The position numbers were made by a program, and so were the translations under genes. Shown one piece after another: positions 12,234-22,996 of a DNA stretch of 64,000 bases. The notes under the pieces were generated by a model. That model saw nothing but the letters and a program-made list of their open reading frames with translations, had not been told where the DNA came from and ran no database searches. The DNA is taken from the NCBI GenBank assembly GCA_022315425.1, contig JAIUPT010000040.1:310001-374000 (forward strand), read 5' to 3'. The stretch is from Pseudevernia furfuracea. Its lineage: Eukaryota; Ascomycota; Lecanoromycetes; Lecanorales; Parmeliaceae. Position 1 is the first letter of the stretch; every line of letters begins with the position of its first letter.

Positions 12234-12687
12234 GTCTGATATAGAAATAAGTGGTGGGTGAGGAGGTTATGATTTGTGAGGACAGATGAATGGAGGGGAG
12301 GTACAGGAGCTGTGAGACAAAATCGTGTGTGCAATGGTTCTTTTCTTCTTGTACTTGACATATTATCGATACAAGGGATAATCTTGAGGGCTTTATTGTA
12401 CACTATGCATAGCGTCGATGGAACGTTCAATCATCTCACCTCACAGCTTCCCTCAAACTTTTCACCATTTTCTCGGTGCTTTTCTTTCTCCAGAGGGATA
12501 CCTCAGTATCATTCGATGATGCTTGACGACTTGCAAGCTACTGCCTTTCCTGGCAACCCCCGAGAAGGCCGTTGGTCTCCCTCTCAAACCTGTTGAGTAA
12601 CCTGTAGTAATGACAATCGCTCTGAGACCTTTTAAGTATCCTTTAGCATTGGCCCACTCTGCACTCCTCTTTCTCCTCCTGGGTATC
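12234..12687. other. Convergent 3' intergenic region
   Basis: These 454 bp lie between the ends of the RRM gene (plus) and the TAF3-like gene (minus). No gene is supported. Confidence 0.5.
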
Positions 12688-13479
12688 TCAAGTCGCAGTA
12701 GCAGCACTAATCTCACTCAGAGGACTACTACTCTCACTCCCTCCACCCCCCACCTCCACCACCCTATCCCCATTCCCATTCCCATCCCCCTTCCACCTCA
12801 ACCTCCTCGCCCAATCCCCCAGCTCCTCCACCCCCTCCCACCCCTCGATCCTCACCCCGCCCTCCCTCTCCTTCTCCCTCCCCAACGCCGTCCCCGCCCA
12901 CCGACTCTCCTCCCCATCCCTCGTCCTCGCATGTTTCTTCTTCAGCAGCGTCAAGAAATCCTCCATCTTCTCCCCCACCACCGTCGTCTCCGTCGTCGTC
13001 GCCGCCGCCCCTTTCCCCCCGACCGCCGCATTCGCATCCGCGTTCGCATTCGCACTCAAATCAACCGTGGCCGTTGCGGTCGTAGACGGTTCGGGCGTCA
13101 AGCCGGCCACGCGGCGGATTTCCAACGCGCCGGGCCCCGTGCACCAGGATATGAAGGCGTCGATGCCGCGCGTGTCTTCTTCGCCCAGGGCTTGCTCTTC
13201 CATGGCGCCCATTTGCGGGTAGAGGGCGCCGGCGTCTTGGAGGGCGAGACGGACGTCGGTGATTGCGGTTGCGTTTGGGTGCGGGGGTTGGTGGGGTTGG
13301 GAAGGGTGTCGGAGGAGGGCGTGGCGGGCGGTGTGGGCGGCGAGGAGGGTTAGGTAGCGGGAGGCGAGGTCGACGAGGGTGTCGAGGACGGAGGGGCGGG
13401 TGGAGGTGAAGCCGGCGGCGCGGAGGATGTGGAGGATTGGGGGGCGGAGGAGGGAGGGGTGCAGGGGGTTGGTTGACAT
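12688..13479 (-). CDS. TAF3-like histone-fold (bromodomain-associated) protein, putative TFIID subunit
   Basis: This single-exon gene encodes 263 aa. The N-terminal 70 residues (LLRPPILHILRAAGFTSTRP..VLDTLVDLASRYLTLLA) form the bromodomain-associated histone fold that TAF3 and TAF8 use to pair with TAF10 in TFIID. Downstream, FISWCTGPGALEIRRVAGL and MEDFLTLLKKKHARTRDGEESRW match what is expected of fungal TAF3-like proteins. The middle and C-terminus are Ala/Gly/Glu-rich and low complexity. There is no PHD finger, as in other fungal TAF3-like proteins. It starts 313 bp from TAF7 in the opposite direction. TAF8 is the main alternative. The histone-fold call is firm; the exact TAF is an inference. 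Confidence 0.8.
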   Translation of the reverse strand: MSTNPLHPSLLRPPILHILRAAGFTSTRPSVLDTLVDLASRYLTLLAAHTARHALLRHPSQPHQPPHPNATAITDVRLALQDAGALYPQMGAMEEQALGEEDTRGIDAFISWCTGPGALEIRRVAGLTPEPSTTATATVDLSANANADANAAVGGKGAAATTTETTVVGEKMEDFLTLLKKKHARTRDGEESRWAGTALGREKEREGGVRIEGWEGVEELGDWARRLRWKGDGNGNGDRVVEVGGGGSESSSPLSEISAATAT

Positions 13480-13792
13480 TGTTGGCGAAGTTGTTGTGGT
13501 GCTGTGGTTAGAGGGTGGGCGGTGCGGTTGATGTGGGAGGTTCGGTGGCTGCCATTGCAGGATGCAGATGTGCTTATCGTAGCATAAATGTGGTGTGTGA
13601 GCCGTGAAAGTGTGGAGACGACCTGGATGTTGCTTTGCCCTGTGGAATCACTACTCGTAGAGCCTACTCTAGGTAGCTTTGGCCCGCATTCTTCAACAAC
13701 GCCTCACTTCCTCGCTCAAAACTCTACAGCTAGACAGTTCCCATTATTTCTAACGACTCCCTGATGCCGTATATCGTATCCCCACCTCAAAA
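13480..13792. promoter_or_regulatory. Divergent promoter of two TFIID subunit genes
   Basis: This 313-bp region separates the start codons of the TAF3-like gene (minus) and TAF7 (plus). No TATA box was identified. The shared region suggests coordinated expression (inference). Confidence 0.55.
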
Positions 13793-15343
13793 ATGTCACG
13801 TCGTCCAACTCTCAAACTCAAGTTCGGCAGCTCCGCTCCCAAATCAGAGGCCTCCCCAACACCTCAATCAGCAACGGCAAGCACCCCTAAGATAACGCTC
13901 AAATTCGGCAGTACATCCCATACTCCAGCTCCTCAAGTTGCCCCCGACGACCCTATCTCGAGCTTCGCCTCCACCGGCTCGAAGACCGCCGCAAAAACCC
14001 CCCGCAAATCCAAACCTACCCCTAAAAAGCGCGCTCTCGAAGCCGAGGATGATGACGATGAAGACGGCGAAGAGCCTCAATCGGGCCCCGGCCCAGCCGT
14101 CAAGAAGATCAAACTCAACACCCGCGCCCCCCCTGCCCCTCTCGTGAAGCTCAAGACAAAAGGAAAGGTCCCAAAGAGACCCAAAGGCGTCGGCTACGAC
14201 AGCGAAGCCGATGACCGTGAACTCGATCCCACACTTTCCGAGGGGTTCATCCTGCGCATGCAACCAGGCGAGGACTGCGACATCATAAGAAAGGCGGCCG
14301 CGGATGGCAATTTCGGACGGAAAGCCGGGGGGGCAGATGTCCGTATGCGGTTCTTGACGAGCGATGGCCGAAGGGCTGCTGTGAGTGTGAATGGACGGCA
14401 TTATGCGGCTGTGCTGGTGGATCTACCATGTGTCATTGAGGCGATGAAGAATTGGGAGAAGAGGGGGCCGTGGATGAAGAGTATGGATGTGTGTCAGATG
14501 CTTGTTGTGATGGGGCAGATCAAGGAGGAGGAAGATGCGATGCTGTATCCAATTCCGAGGGGAAAGGGGGAGCTAAATGAGAGGGGAGAGTTGGATGAGA
14601 AGACGTTGCAGTGGGCCAGTGGGATCACGCCGCCATTGCATAAGGTGCGGACGAGGCGGTTTAGGAAGAGGATCAGTGTGCGGGATGTTATGGAGGTTGA
14701 GGCAGAGGTAGAAGCTTTACTACGGCAAGATGAGGAGGCGAAGGGGGAACCGCTGCTTGAACTTGTTGATGAAAATGAGTTGCGTGAGAGGAGGGATAGG
14801 GAGAACGGAGAAAGTGGCAGCGAAGAAGTCTCCGACGACGAAGAAGACGCAGAAGGCGAGGACTACGATGACGAGCAAGGAGGCTATATCGAGACAACAG
14901 TCGAAGGTCACGACGCAGATCACGACGCTATGGCCGAAGAACTCGAAGCAGCCATGGAACTCGAAGCCGCCATGGCCGCATCCGGTGACCTCCCCTCCGC
15001 CCCTCCCCTCGATACCCCAACCCAAGACGGCGCCTTCTCCCCTTCCGCCAACCTCCCGACCCCCTCCGCAGCAGACACCCCCGGCGCTGCCACCACCTCC
15101 GCGGACGAAGTCTCCGACGAAGACGACGACGACTCCGATGCGTCTGTCGACGAAGATGCGTTGGAGCGGCAGCATGAGAGACAGAGGCAGAGGGAGGAGA
15201 TTGCGGATTTGGAAGCCGCGATTCGCCAGGAGCAGACGAAGGCGGACTCGATTGGGAATGCGTTGCTCAAGAAGAAGTTGCTGGATAAGATTCGCAGTTT
15301 GCAGGGGGACTTGGATTTGAAGGTTGCCGCTCTAGGGGAGTGA
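13793..15343 (+). CDS. taf7: Transcription initiation factor TFIID subunit 7 (TAF7)
   Basis: TAF7 (TAFII55) is a TFIID subunit that pairs with TAF1 in RNA polymerase II pre-initiation complexes. The gene is a single 516-aa exon. The N-terminus contains two LKLKFG/ITLKFG repeats and a Lys-rich, acidic linker. The TAFII55 domain spans about 140-300: EGFILRMQPGEDCDIIRKA, then VNGRHYAAVLVDLPCVIEAM, CQMLVVMGQI, and the closing GITPPLHKVRTRRFRKR. The C-terminal half is very acidic (Glu/Asp runs, about 330-460) and ends in a charged helical segment (RQREEIADLEAAIRQEQ). Order and spacing fit fungal TAF7. Long ORFs in other frames over the same bases reflect the biased composition and are not genes. 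Confidence 0.93.
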   Translation: MSRRPTLKLKFGSSAPKSEASPTPQSATASTPKITLKFGSTSHTPAPQVAPDDPISSFASTGSKTAAKTPRKSKPTPKKRALEAEDDDDEDGEEPQSGPGPAVKKIKLNTRAPPAPLVKLKTKGKVPKRPKGVGYDSEADDRELDPTLSEGFILRMQPGEDCDIIRKAAADGNFGRKAGGADVRMRFLTSDGRRAAVSVNGRHYAAVLVDLPCVIEAMKNWEKRGPWMKSMDVCQMLVVMGQIKEEEDAMLYPIPRGKGELNERGELDEKTLQWASGITPPLHKVRTRRFRKRISVRDVMEVEAEVEALLRQDEEAKGEPLLELVDENELRERRDRENGESGSEEVSDDEEDAEGEDYDDEQGGYIETTVEGHDADHDAMAEELEAAMELEAAMAASGDLPSAPPLDTPTQDGAFSPSANLPTPSAADTPGAATTSADEVSDEDDDDSDASVDEDALERQHERQRQREEIADLEAAIRQEQTKADSIGNALLKKKLLDKIRSLQGDLDLKVAALGE

Positions 15344-15540
15344 GTAGTAGAGCGATACGTTTCCGTCAAGAAGGGGGTGGAGATGTTCAGATGGTGCTGT
15401 GCTGGCCGTCTGTTGCAGTGTGTGAAGCTTATAAAATAGAATCAGGACTTTTTGAAAGCCAACATCAAATAGTTCCTTCAATTTTCCAATCCTTGTCCCT
15501 ATGCTACCTTCTCTATCCTTCCTTCGAATCCTGTCCATCC
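15344..15540. other. Convergent 3' region, TAF7 / secreted paralogue A
   Basis: This 197-bp stretch lies between the TAF7 stop and the stop of the minus-strand secreted protein. No gene is seen. Confidence 0.5.
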
Positions 15541-16594
15541 TTACTGAACCTCCAACTCCCCCTGCAATACCGCAACCACACTCGCCGCCGGACTCGGCAC
15601 CGCCCCTATCCCCGCCGTCGCAGCAACATTTCCCATCAACACCGCCTGTTCCTCCACCACTCCCAGCACTCCCGATGAATTAAGCAATACGCCCTCCACC
15701 CCGAACCCCCTCGGATTAAAAGGATTGACCCCGAGTCCCAAAATCATGTATCTATTCACCACATCCTCGAAAGGGGAGCCTGATCCGTATACGTAGAGGG
15801 AGAGGTAGGGCGTCTGTCTGTGATCTGCGATATTTGAACGAAAGAAAGCTGTCAGCGGATGCCCTAACGGCAACGTGGGGGGGGGGAACCATGAATCCGG
15901 GAAAAAGGGAACATCCGTGAGGATTGACAATAATGCGTGTATGTCATCGCTGTCAAGAAAGAGGAAGGATGGAGAGGATAGATAGATAGATAGGGAGAGC
16001 GACGTCACCGGAGATGACCCATACGCCTCCGACGCCCGGTCGGCTTTTGACGCAATATTGCACCACGCCCGCCGTCGCCGCCTGGACGACACGCCAGTTC
16101 GCGTTGACACTGGGTAAAGGGACCTGACCGGCGGCGTTGGCGTATAAGAGGAGGGCGATTCGCGCGGACTCTGTTTGTATGACCTCCGCCATCAGTAAAA
16201 AAGGCTTCTTCTTTCAACGACATCCGAATTGTTCAATTTTTTTGCAGAAAGAGAAGAAGAAAAAAATTGGCAGCGTGATTGCTGAGAGAGACGCAGGGTG
16301 CAGGAAGACCTTACTGTACCGCCACACCCGAGGCAACTGCACCATTGCTGCATTCCATGTATTCAGCAGACCTTGGAACTTGGGGGTGAAGAATGCCGGT
16401 TCGGCGAATATGCGTCCGGCGTCCATTTGGTGCTCGGGGTCTGATTTGACGAAGGGGAGGGTTTTGCCGAGGGTTATTGCATCGGAGAGGAGGGGGCTGC
16501 CGTAGAGATTCCCGGCGCAGAGGATGGAGGCGCCATGTGTGGGTAACGGAATGGCGAGGGTGAGGGCGGCAAGGAGAAAGGGGTGGAGTACCAT
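15541..16594 (-). CDS. Secreted protein of unknown function, paralogue A
   Basis: I do not recognise a named family. Exons on the minus strand are 16594-16315, 16170-16009 and 15824-15541, giving 241 aa. Intron 1 is GTAAGG..ACAG and intron 2 is GTGACG..GCAG with a CTGAC branch site 20-odd bases upstream. An N-terminal signal peptide (MVLHPFLLAALTLAIPLPTHG) is followed by CAGNLYGSPLLSDA. Later segments include LSLYVYGSGSPFEDVV and LGLGVNPFNPRGFGVEG. It aligns end to end with the protein encoded head-to-head at 17049-17897: the CG..YGSP..D motif, VQLPR followed by intron 1 in phase 1, and SLYVYGSGSPF against SLFMWESGSPF after intron 2 in phase 1. An upstream in-frame ATG at 16654 would precede the signal peptide and is not preferred. 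Confidence 0.72.
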
Positions 16595-17048
16595 TCTTTC
16601 CTTTGTGGCGTTGGTATCGCTAGAGATGGTGAAGGTCGAGAGATTGAGGTCCATATAGGTCTAAATATTAGGGCAATGCGCCTGGGAAGAGCAATTTCAC
16701 GCGGGTATTTCGCTTGTTTGTGGGGATTTGGTGGAGGATGTGGAGGCCTGGATCGTGCAGGACTGGGATCGCGGAGTATTTGGTCGGGCAAGGGACAATG
16801 AATCCATGATATGGGGTGCGACTGTCGGGAATGCAGTTTCGAGGCCGCTGCAAGAAGCGCCGCCTATCGCACACCTTATGCTTTCCCCACAGGGTCCTTA
16901 AGTAGGATCAGCGGCATATCAAAGTCGCGTGGGAACATTCGAGGATATTGGTATGGAGTATCCGACAATCGAAACCACTCAATCAAGTTTCGTCTTCTTG
17001 AGGTATGTTATTAGACATCCTCTCCCCACTCTTCCAACCATTCTGACA
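16595..17048. promoter_or_regulatory. Shared divergent promoter of two secreted paralogues
   Basis: This 454-bp region lies between the start codons of the two homologous secreted proteins. No binding site is claimed. Confidence 0.45.
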
Positions 17049-17897
17049 ATGCTTTTCCGCCAAGTATTGTTCTACGCTCTCCTTCCAATCTCTCTTGTCA
17101 ATTCTGTCTCTGTGAGCTCTCAAGATAACGCCGAAGAATACCACTGTGGCCGACAGACTTATGGCTCGCCAAACATCGTTGATTGTCATCCTCTTCTGGA
17201 GTCGTTCGCAAACCACCAGGACAACGTTCATCGCGTTTTCGATGAAGAGCAGATGAGAGTGGATGAGAAAGGTTCCTGGCCTGGTGTGATTGGCATAGTA
17301 GGGGCCGCTCATCTCAGTTGGGTTATCCAAGTGCCTAGGTATTATACATTGAGTATGTATGACCGGCCCAAAAGATACCAAAAGATACCAAAAGATACAT
17401 CGTAAAGGAAAGATGGAGTCGACGTGCTAACAATTCCTGACTCCTAGACTCGTGCAACTTCGCACTTATGAGCTACACCTCAGGATATGGCTCTGTCAAT
17501 GCTCTAGGCGGCACAAGCTGGGCGAAGGTCAATGCCGAGGGAAATTTCATGATGACGAAGTGTCTGCTCAATGGACCGCTGGCATCTGGAGGGGTAGTCG
17601 TGATACCGAGCAGTAAGATATTCTAGGGTCATATCTGGATAGTGCAGTAGCACTGACAATCACTTTCTTGTAGCGGAGCAGCCCAAGCAGTCCGTCCTTA
17701 GTTTGTTTATGTGGGAATCGGGGTCACCTTTTGACTTGATCCTGAACTCCTTTTCTAACAGTCCCGCGGGGATGATCCCAGCACCAGGTGATGTGTTGGC
17801 TTCGAATTTGACGTCCATAAATACTACGGGTGTGCCACCAGTCATGCTGGGAGCGTTCCATGCAGCCCTTGCGGGTAATAGCGAGGTCGGATCCTGA
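17049..17897 (+). CDS. Secreted protein of unknown function, paralogue B
   Basis: Exons are 17049-17352, 17448-17612 and 17674-17897 (230 aa). Introns start GTATGT and GTAAGA and end CTAG and GTAG. The signal peptide is MLFRQVLFYALLPISLVNSV. The mature part begins EEYHCGRQTYGSPNIVDC. After intron 1 it continues NSCNFALMSY, and after intron 2 SLFMWESGSPFDLILN and NSPAGMIPAPGDVLASN. Both introns are in phase 1 at positions matching paralogue A. Several Cys residues present here are missing from paralogue A, for example the Cys of SCNFAL and of MMTKC, so the two may differ in disulfides. Intron 1 contains three tandem copies of CCAAAAGATA (17368-17397). Function is unknown; a secreted, possibly effector-like role is only a guess. 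Confidence 0.78.
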
Positions 17898-18377
17898 TAT
17901 TAAATTGAAAAGGAGAACGGAAAATACTTGGGCGTTTTGAAGAAAAGGATAGAAAAATCGGGTCTCTAGGGGAACAACGGAAGCCAGCAGATAGGAACGC
18001 ACGCGAAGGAGCCATGGCAAGTTTTAGCATCACCGTAAACATCGCTTTAAAGCTGAAGAAGCGCACATACTTTAAAGAACGGCAAATCCTGCTCCATACT
18101 ACCATACGTGTAGATGCCAGAGACTGGCGGAAGCGAATGTAGACACAAGAAGATACAGTCCCAGCTCATCAGGCAGAAACGTCTGTCGCGACGCCAGGGC
18201 GATACACAGCCGCTAATCCCATGCTCTCAAGACCCCGAGTCTGAAGCACCCGCGCAGATATGTTTCTATATCGTTCCCTGGCCGTCTTCGATGAAATTCC
18301 TAAAAGCATGGCAGCGCGTCGCCATAGGTGAACGGCTTCATCAACATGTCGCCAGAGTCCCCTGGGCATGAATGTAG
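17898..18377. other. Intergenic, no gene seen
   Basis: These 480 bp lie between secreted paralogue B and the decayed Zn2Cys6 regulator. Only short unrelated ORFs are present. Confidence 0.4.
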
Positions 18378-19855
18378 GCTTTGACGTCAGCCCTGGCGAT
18401 GGCGAAAATTCTGATGATATCATGCAAGAATCGAAAGGTTCGATGTGATGAATACTTCCCACAGTGGTCAGCGTTCTTCCTCTTGGAGTTCCTGTGTTCT
18501 ATTTCTAATCGCATCTATCAGCCGCAATCATGGATGATCCTGCTGTGGCAGAAAATACGTCACTGGCGTCGGCTATCGGAGAATTCCCTGGCCGATTGAA
18601 ATTGAAGTCGGTACTGGCAGCAGACGAAGATGTCTCGATGTTTTCCTTCCATCACTTGCAACTCACTGCTCCGCCCAATCCTGATGATCTCTCAACTGAA
18701 GAATGCCGCCTACTGTTCCATTTATGCACCATGTCGGCAAACCTCGAGCTTACCAATTCTGCGAGATTTACTCCCTGGGCTCTCAAGATGCCTGAGTACG
18801 CGACCTCTCCCTTGTGTTGACTTGATATTGGAGAGTGACGGTGACCTTACACAACGAATGCCAGCTTTGTAACACTCGCTACAAGGCATGACTATGCAAT
18901 GCAGTCACTGATCGCACTCTCGGCCACCCATCTCGCCAGCATCTGTAAATCTGCTGCTTATCGAGGCAATGCCTTCAGAAGCCTTAGTGAGGCTGTTGGG
19001 AGCTTGTCCAAGCAAACTCCGCCTCGCTTGTAACATCTGCTGTGATATTTCGGCTATGTTGCCTGGTTTAGCATCGGCTTGACAGCGGACTCGTTCCGCT
19101 CTCGCTAGAAACTTCCTATACTTAGATATATGCGATAAAGTAATACCTATATAATCTGACCCAATTCCTGAATGTAATGGGCAGCGAATTCTATGCTCGA
19201 AAACCATCTCGAGATTCTAGGCTTGAATGACGCCGCTATTGGCTGCCTTGATGCCAGGGATTAGAACCTTATCAGCCTTATATAAAGCTAATTATGAGGA
19301 GCTCCAGGCAACTCTACAAGGGTGGAAAGCACAGTCTTGCTTCCCAGAATTCCCTGGTGACAACTTTTATGAGCTCGGAGTCGTACCAGCCTATCGAAGC
19401 GAAGTCTCTGGGCACGAAGGACTAGGATTACTCGAAGGGTCGATATTGTCTCTGGAACGCGCCATGGCCTTTGCTGCCGATAACGAAGAGCAAGTGAAAT
19501 CTCTAGGCCAACTGCTCGACTTTGTCCAGAACCTTCGTATTTCGCCACCCGTCCCTAATCCTCAGGATCAGTTCAAGGTGTTCTAATCGAGACCTTCGAA
19601 CTATGGTTACTTTGGCACATTCTTATGCTGTGACACTCGCCCTTCAGCTGCACCTTCTCAGTCCAGGCCCTGCATACTACCCTAAGATGCGCATGGATGC
19701 TATTGAGTCATTGGCGGGGGAGATCAACGAATTGAAACGGACCATCAACCCGGAAGGCGTCGATAACGCAATAGAATTGGGTTTCCTTGCGAAATCGCAA
19801 CCCGTTTTCGAGGTTGATTGCGGAAGGCAGAACAAGTTCATGGAACAATGAATAT
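18378..19855 (+). pseudogene. Decayed Zn2Cys6 fungal transcription factor
   Basis: This is a remnant of a zinc-cluster regulator. Around 18420-18452 the frame reads SCKNRKVRCDEYFPQW, which resembles the zinc-cluster core, but the first Cys of the pair is absent and the Cys after Pro is Trp. Next, 18530-18795 reads like the regulatory-domain start (MFSFHHLQLTAPP, LSTEECRLLFHLC). Through a plausible GT..AG intron it continues at 18864 as FVTLATRHDYAMQSLIALSA and THLASICKSAAYRGNAF, typical of fungal C6 factors. TAA (19031) and TGA (19043) break this frame. The C-terminal part resumes at 19227-19583, stops at 19584, and continues in another frame to about 19850 (MVTLAHSYAVTLALQL). Multiple stops, frame changes and a damaged zinc cluster all point to a pseudogene. 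It converges on the PDC-like gene. Confidence 0.75.
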
Positions 19856-20151
19856 TCCCGCAGGGGGATCTATGTCCATGGCTCACAGTCTACAGCTTGC
19901 TGCCACGGTCGACTTTGAGGGGTCGACATGAGTAGTCTGAGGGTATCGCTGTTGCTCATTAATCAAGTGTAGAGTCCGACACCCGCTCTTCAAGGCACAT
20001 AACGCGGATGCATATTACACACTTCTATCAGCCGCACTAGCTAAAGTGAATAAAACAACTACTGCCAGGGAGACGACATTGGTAGGATATATGAATTGCG
20101 CGTTCTGAGCTTCTCCTCTGCGAGGATATAGCCATTTCTCGCGTCGAGCCT

Positions 20152-22024
20152 CTATTTTTTAGCGTTCTTCTGGTCAATCATTTCCCCAAGCGCCTTCATT
20201 GCACCGGGAACGTCCAAAGCATCTAGGAATATCTCTATGACCTAAAGATAGCGTGTTGACACATCAATATCGTTACCGTGCAGGAAGGCCTCAAATTTGT
20301 CAGAGGTTTGATTAAAACTTACCTGGGGACACGAAGCTTCATTCACTGTCTTTTCATTCAAGAGATCGTCCCATTCCTTGCATGTTCGCACCTGGTATGC
20401 CGTTGTCTTGTACCCGACTCCAAACGCGTCAAGCAATTCACCATACTTCCACATCGGAACATGATTGTAATCCTCGCGCGGGCCGTGGATCGCGCGTTCC
20501 ACCGTGTATCCGTCATTATTCAAGATGAAGAGGATAGGTTTCAGGTCGTGTCGCAATAGATCGGAAAAAGCCTGAATGGTGAGTTGCAAGGAGCCTTCAC
20601 CGGTAATGAGAATGTTCCTGTTCACTCCACCTCGTTCCTTGCCAGCGAGGAAAGCGCCAACACAGGACCCGGCGGCGAAGCCAATGGAGCCGAAAATCTC
20701 TTGGGTGAATGCTCTGAGGCCTTTAGGAAAGCGCGTCTCGTTGATACCAACCTGACTTGTACCGGTCTCAATGACAAGAACATCGTTGGGTTGAAGGAAG
20801 CCAGCCAGCCGAGGCCACAGCCAGGCCTGCGTCATCTTTCCACTTGGTACGGCGGATTCCAGGTTCGTGTACGGAGTACATGGCATAGAGCTCCACGCAT
20901 GTTCCAATTTCAACGGCGTTGACCGAAGTTGTTCATTCAACTTTTGGAGGACTGATTTCATGTTCAAGTCAAATTTCTTGCCGTCCATGCTTATCCAAAA
21001 GCGCTGGAATTCAATGATCTTGTCAAGATTGATGTACTCTGTAAACTCAGCCGTGTTGAAATCGCTGGACAGCTTGCCGATCCACAAGACACAGTCAGAG
21101 CTCTCAACGGTTTTCTTGACGTCTGGCTTGGATCCCAAGCCATAGTATATACCTCCGAAGCGGTCACTTGCCTCTGAAACAGCACCCTTGCCCCAAGGAT
21201 TCGAGAAGTAAGGAAAATTAGTCACTTCGCAAAGCGTTTCAACTTCTGAAAGCACATGATTGCGGGTTGCACCTCCATCTACAATGATGATAGGTTTGCT
21301 GCTTTTCTCGATTGATTCGCGGATATCAGCGACGGCTTTTTTTTCTGCTCCAGTATCGTTCCCAGGCAGCTGTGTCTTCAATGGTGTTTGCAAGGACGAA
21401 GAAGAGATGCTGGTGTAGCATATATCCGTTGGTATCCCAATATATCCTGGTTGTGACTGATACAGCATCTCGTTGATCACACGATCAATCTCCGAAGCAG
21501 CTGTATTTGCGTCCATCAGGACCGTAGTGGCGCAGCAGATCTTCTTCGACATGTCATGAAACTCCCTAACTTCTATGGGAAACCGTACAGGTCAAACACT
21601 CACGTGAATGTCCCATGGCCAAGAGAATGATGCATGATCTTGCGACCCTTCATGATCTCCACAGACGGGTATCCGACGATATGCAAGACAGGCACATACT
21701 CGCAATAAGATCCGGCAATGCCACAAAGAGCAGAGAGCTCACCAGGGCCATACGTTGTTACGAGGGCGCCAATGCCATTGCTGATGCGGGCATAGCCGTC
21801 TGCAGCATACGCAGCATTCAACTCGTTGGGATTTCCCTTCCACTCAAGGCCAGCTTTAGGGATGAGGTCGAGAAGTGTGAGCTCGTAGTCTGAAGCACGG
21901 TCAAAACTTAGCCGTGAAGAATCACGTGGGACGAATTACCTCCAGGCACCCCGAAGATGGACTTGAGCCCAAGCTGGCGCAGTCGTTGCATTACATAGCT
22001 GCCAACAAAGATTTCGCTGGACAT
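20152..22024 (-). CDS. Pyruvate decarboxylase-type thiamine diphosphate enzyme
   Basis: The enzyme decarboxylates pyruvate or a related 2-keto acid to an aldehyde using thiamine diphosphate and Mg. Exons on the minus strand are 22024-21940, 21889-21604, 21565-20323 and 20241-20152 (567 aa, the usual PDC size). Glu51 in GNPNELNA activates the cofactor. His115-His116 in MHHSLGHG are the catalytic pair. The cofactor motif is GEGSLQLT..LNNDGYTVE, with Glu replacing the usual Asp after Gly, as in many fungal PDCs. Intron 2 is very short (38 nt), but frame and the sequence FTEFHDMSKK across it support it. The protein starts MSSEIFVGSYVMQRLRQLG. Conserved PDC residues are kept, but the substrate could be an indole- or phenyl-pyruvate instead. 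Confidence 0.9.
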
Positions 22025-22996
22025 CTCGACTCCTATTTGCTACAGATTAACCCACGGCTCAAACGAAATAGTACTATTATTCCTCTGTAAGGCTCGACAA
22101 GACGGTGGATGGCCGGTGCTACGGACGAGCCTTGCCTTTTTATCTTGAGTGTTCAGAGCAGTCCTTATCTCGATCCCGCCGACTCTCCACCCTCACGCGC
22201 GGCCGAAGCCGATATAAACTGCAGGATGGAGCCATTAAGGTTCCTATTCGATATTGAGCTCCTATCGCTCGACTTGATCAAGGCAAATTGTCGAGTACAA
22301 AAGACGCCAGAACAATCTAGCTCCAACGTTTGGCGCACCGACACAGTGTTCCCCGCCTACCACGGATTATGACTGGCGGGACGAATGCGAATCTGACCAA
22401 GGATGGCAAAGAAGAGACTCCGGTTGCTGCATGGTCAGCCAAAAGATTTCTGCAGGGACTACAAGGCTGCCTTTGGTGGTCGAGGCACACGAGCTAGCCT
22501 GAAAAAACGGCCGCTAATTCGTTCGGCATCACAGTCTTGATAAATGCAATGGAAGAACAACCAAGCCGTCGTGTCATTGCACACAGACGCCCCTCGCCCA
22601 ATCCGAGAAAGGTTCCATATTCGGTAATACTCTGATCAAATGCTACACCGTCGATGGCCAGGAGAAGTCGGAGACGACGGGCAATCGTTGCAAAAAAGTT
22701 CACCAACGGACGCTTTCGAGGTGCGTTGATGACTCAAAAAAGTGCATGTCTGACAAATCATGCATATCCCAGATGCAGCCTGTGGAAATCCCAGGCCATG
22801 TAACGTGCGAAGAAGCCTTGGCTTGCAGTCGTGTGACGCGCCTTGGCGCTTACATTGTCACTCTCCTCGGTAGCCACTCTCTACCTCATAATTTCGACAA
22901 CAGCCCCCTTCAACCCCGCTTCCTTGCGACTTCCCTTCTCGCCATCGCTCTCCCAGACACAGGACACATCAACATCAAACCCTACACCAGCCATAG

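Noticed and set aside
12610..13353. Pro/Arg-rich 247-codon plus-strand ORF
   Set aside because: It is the shadow of the TAF3-like gene on the other strand, caused by GC-biased, low-complexity sequence.
14730..15320. Lys/Arg/Pro-rich ORF within TAF7
   Set aside because: Out-of-frame reading of the acidic repeat-like TAF7 tail.
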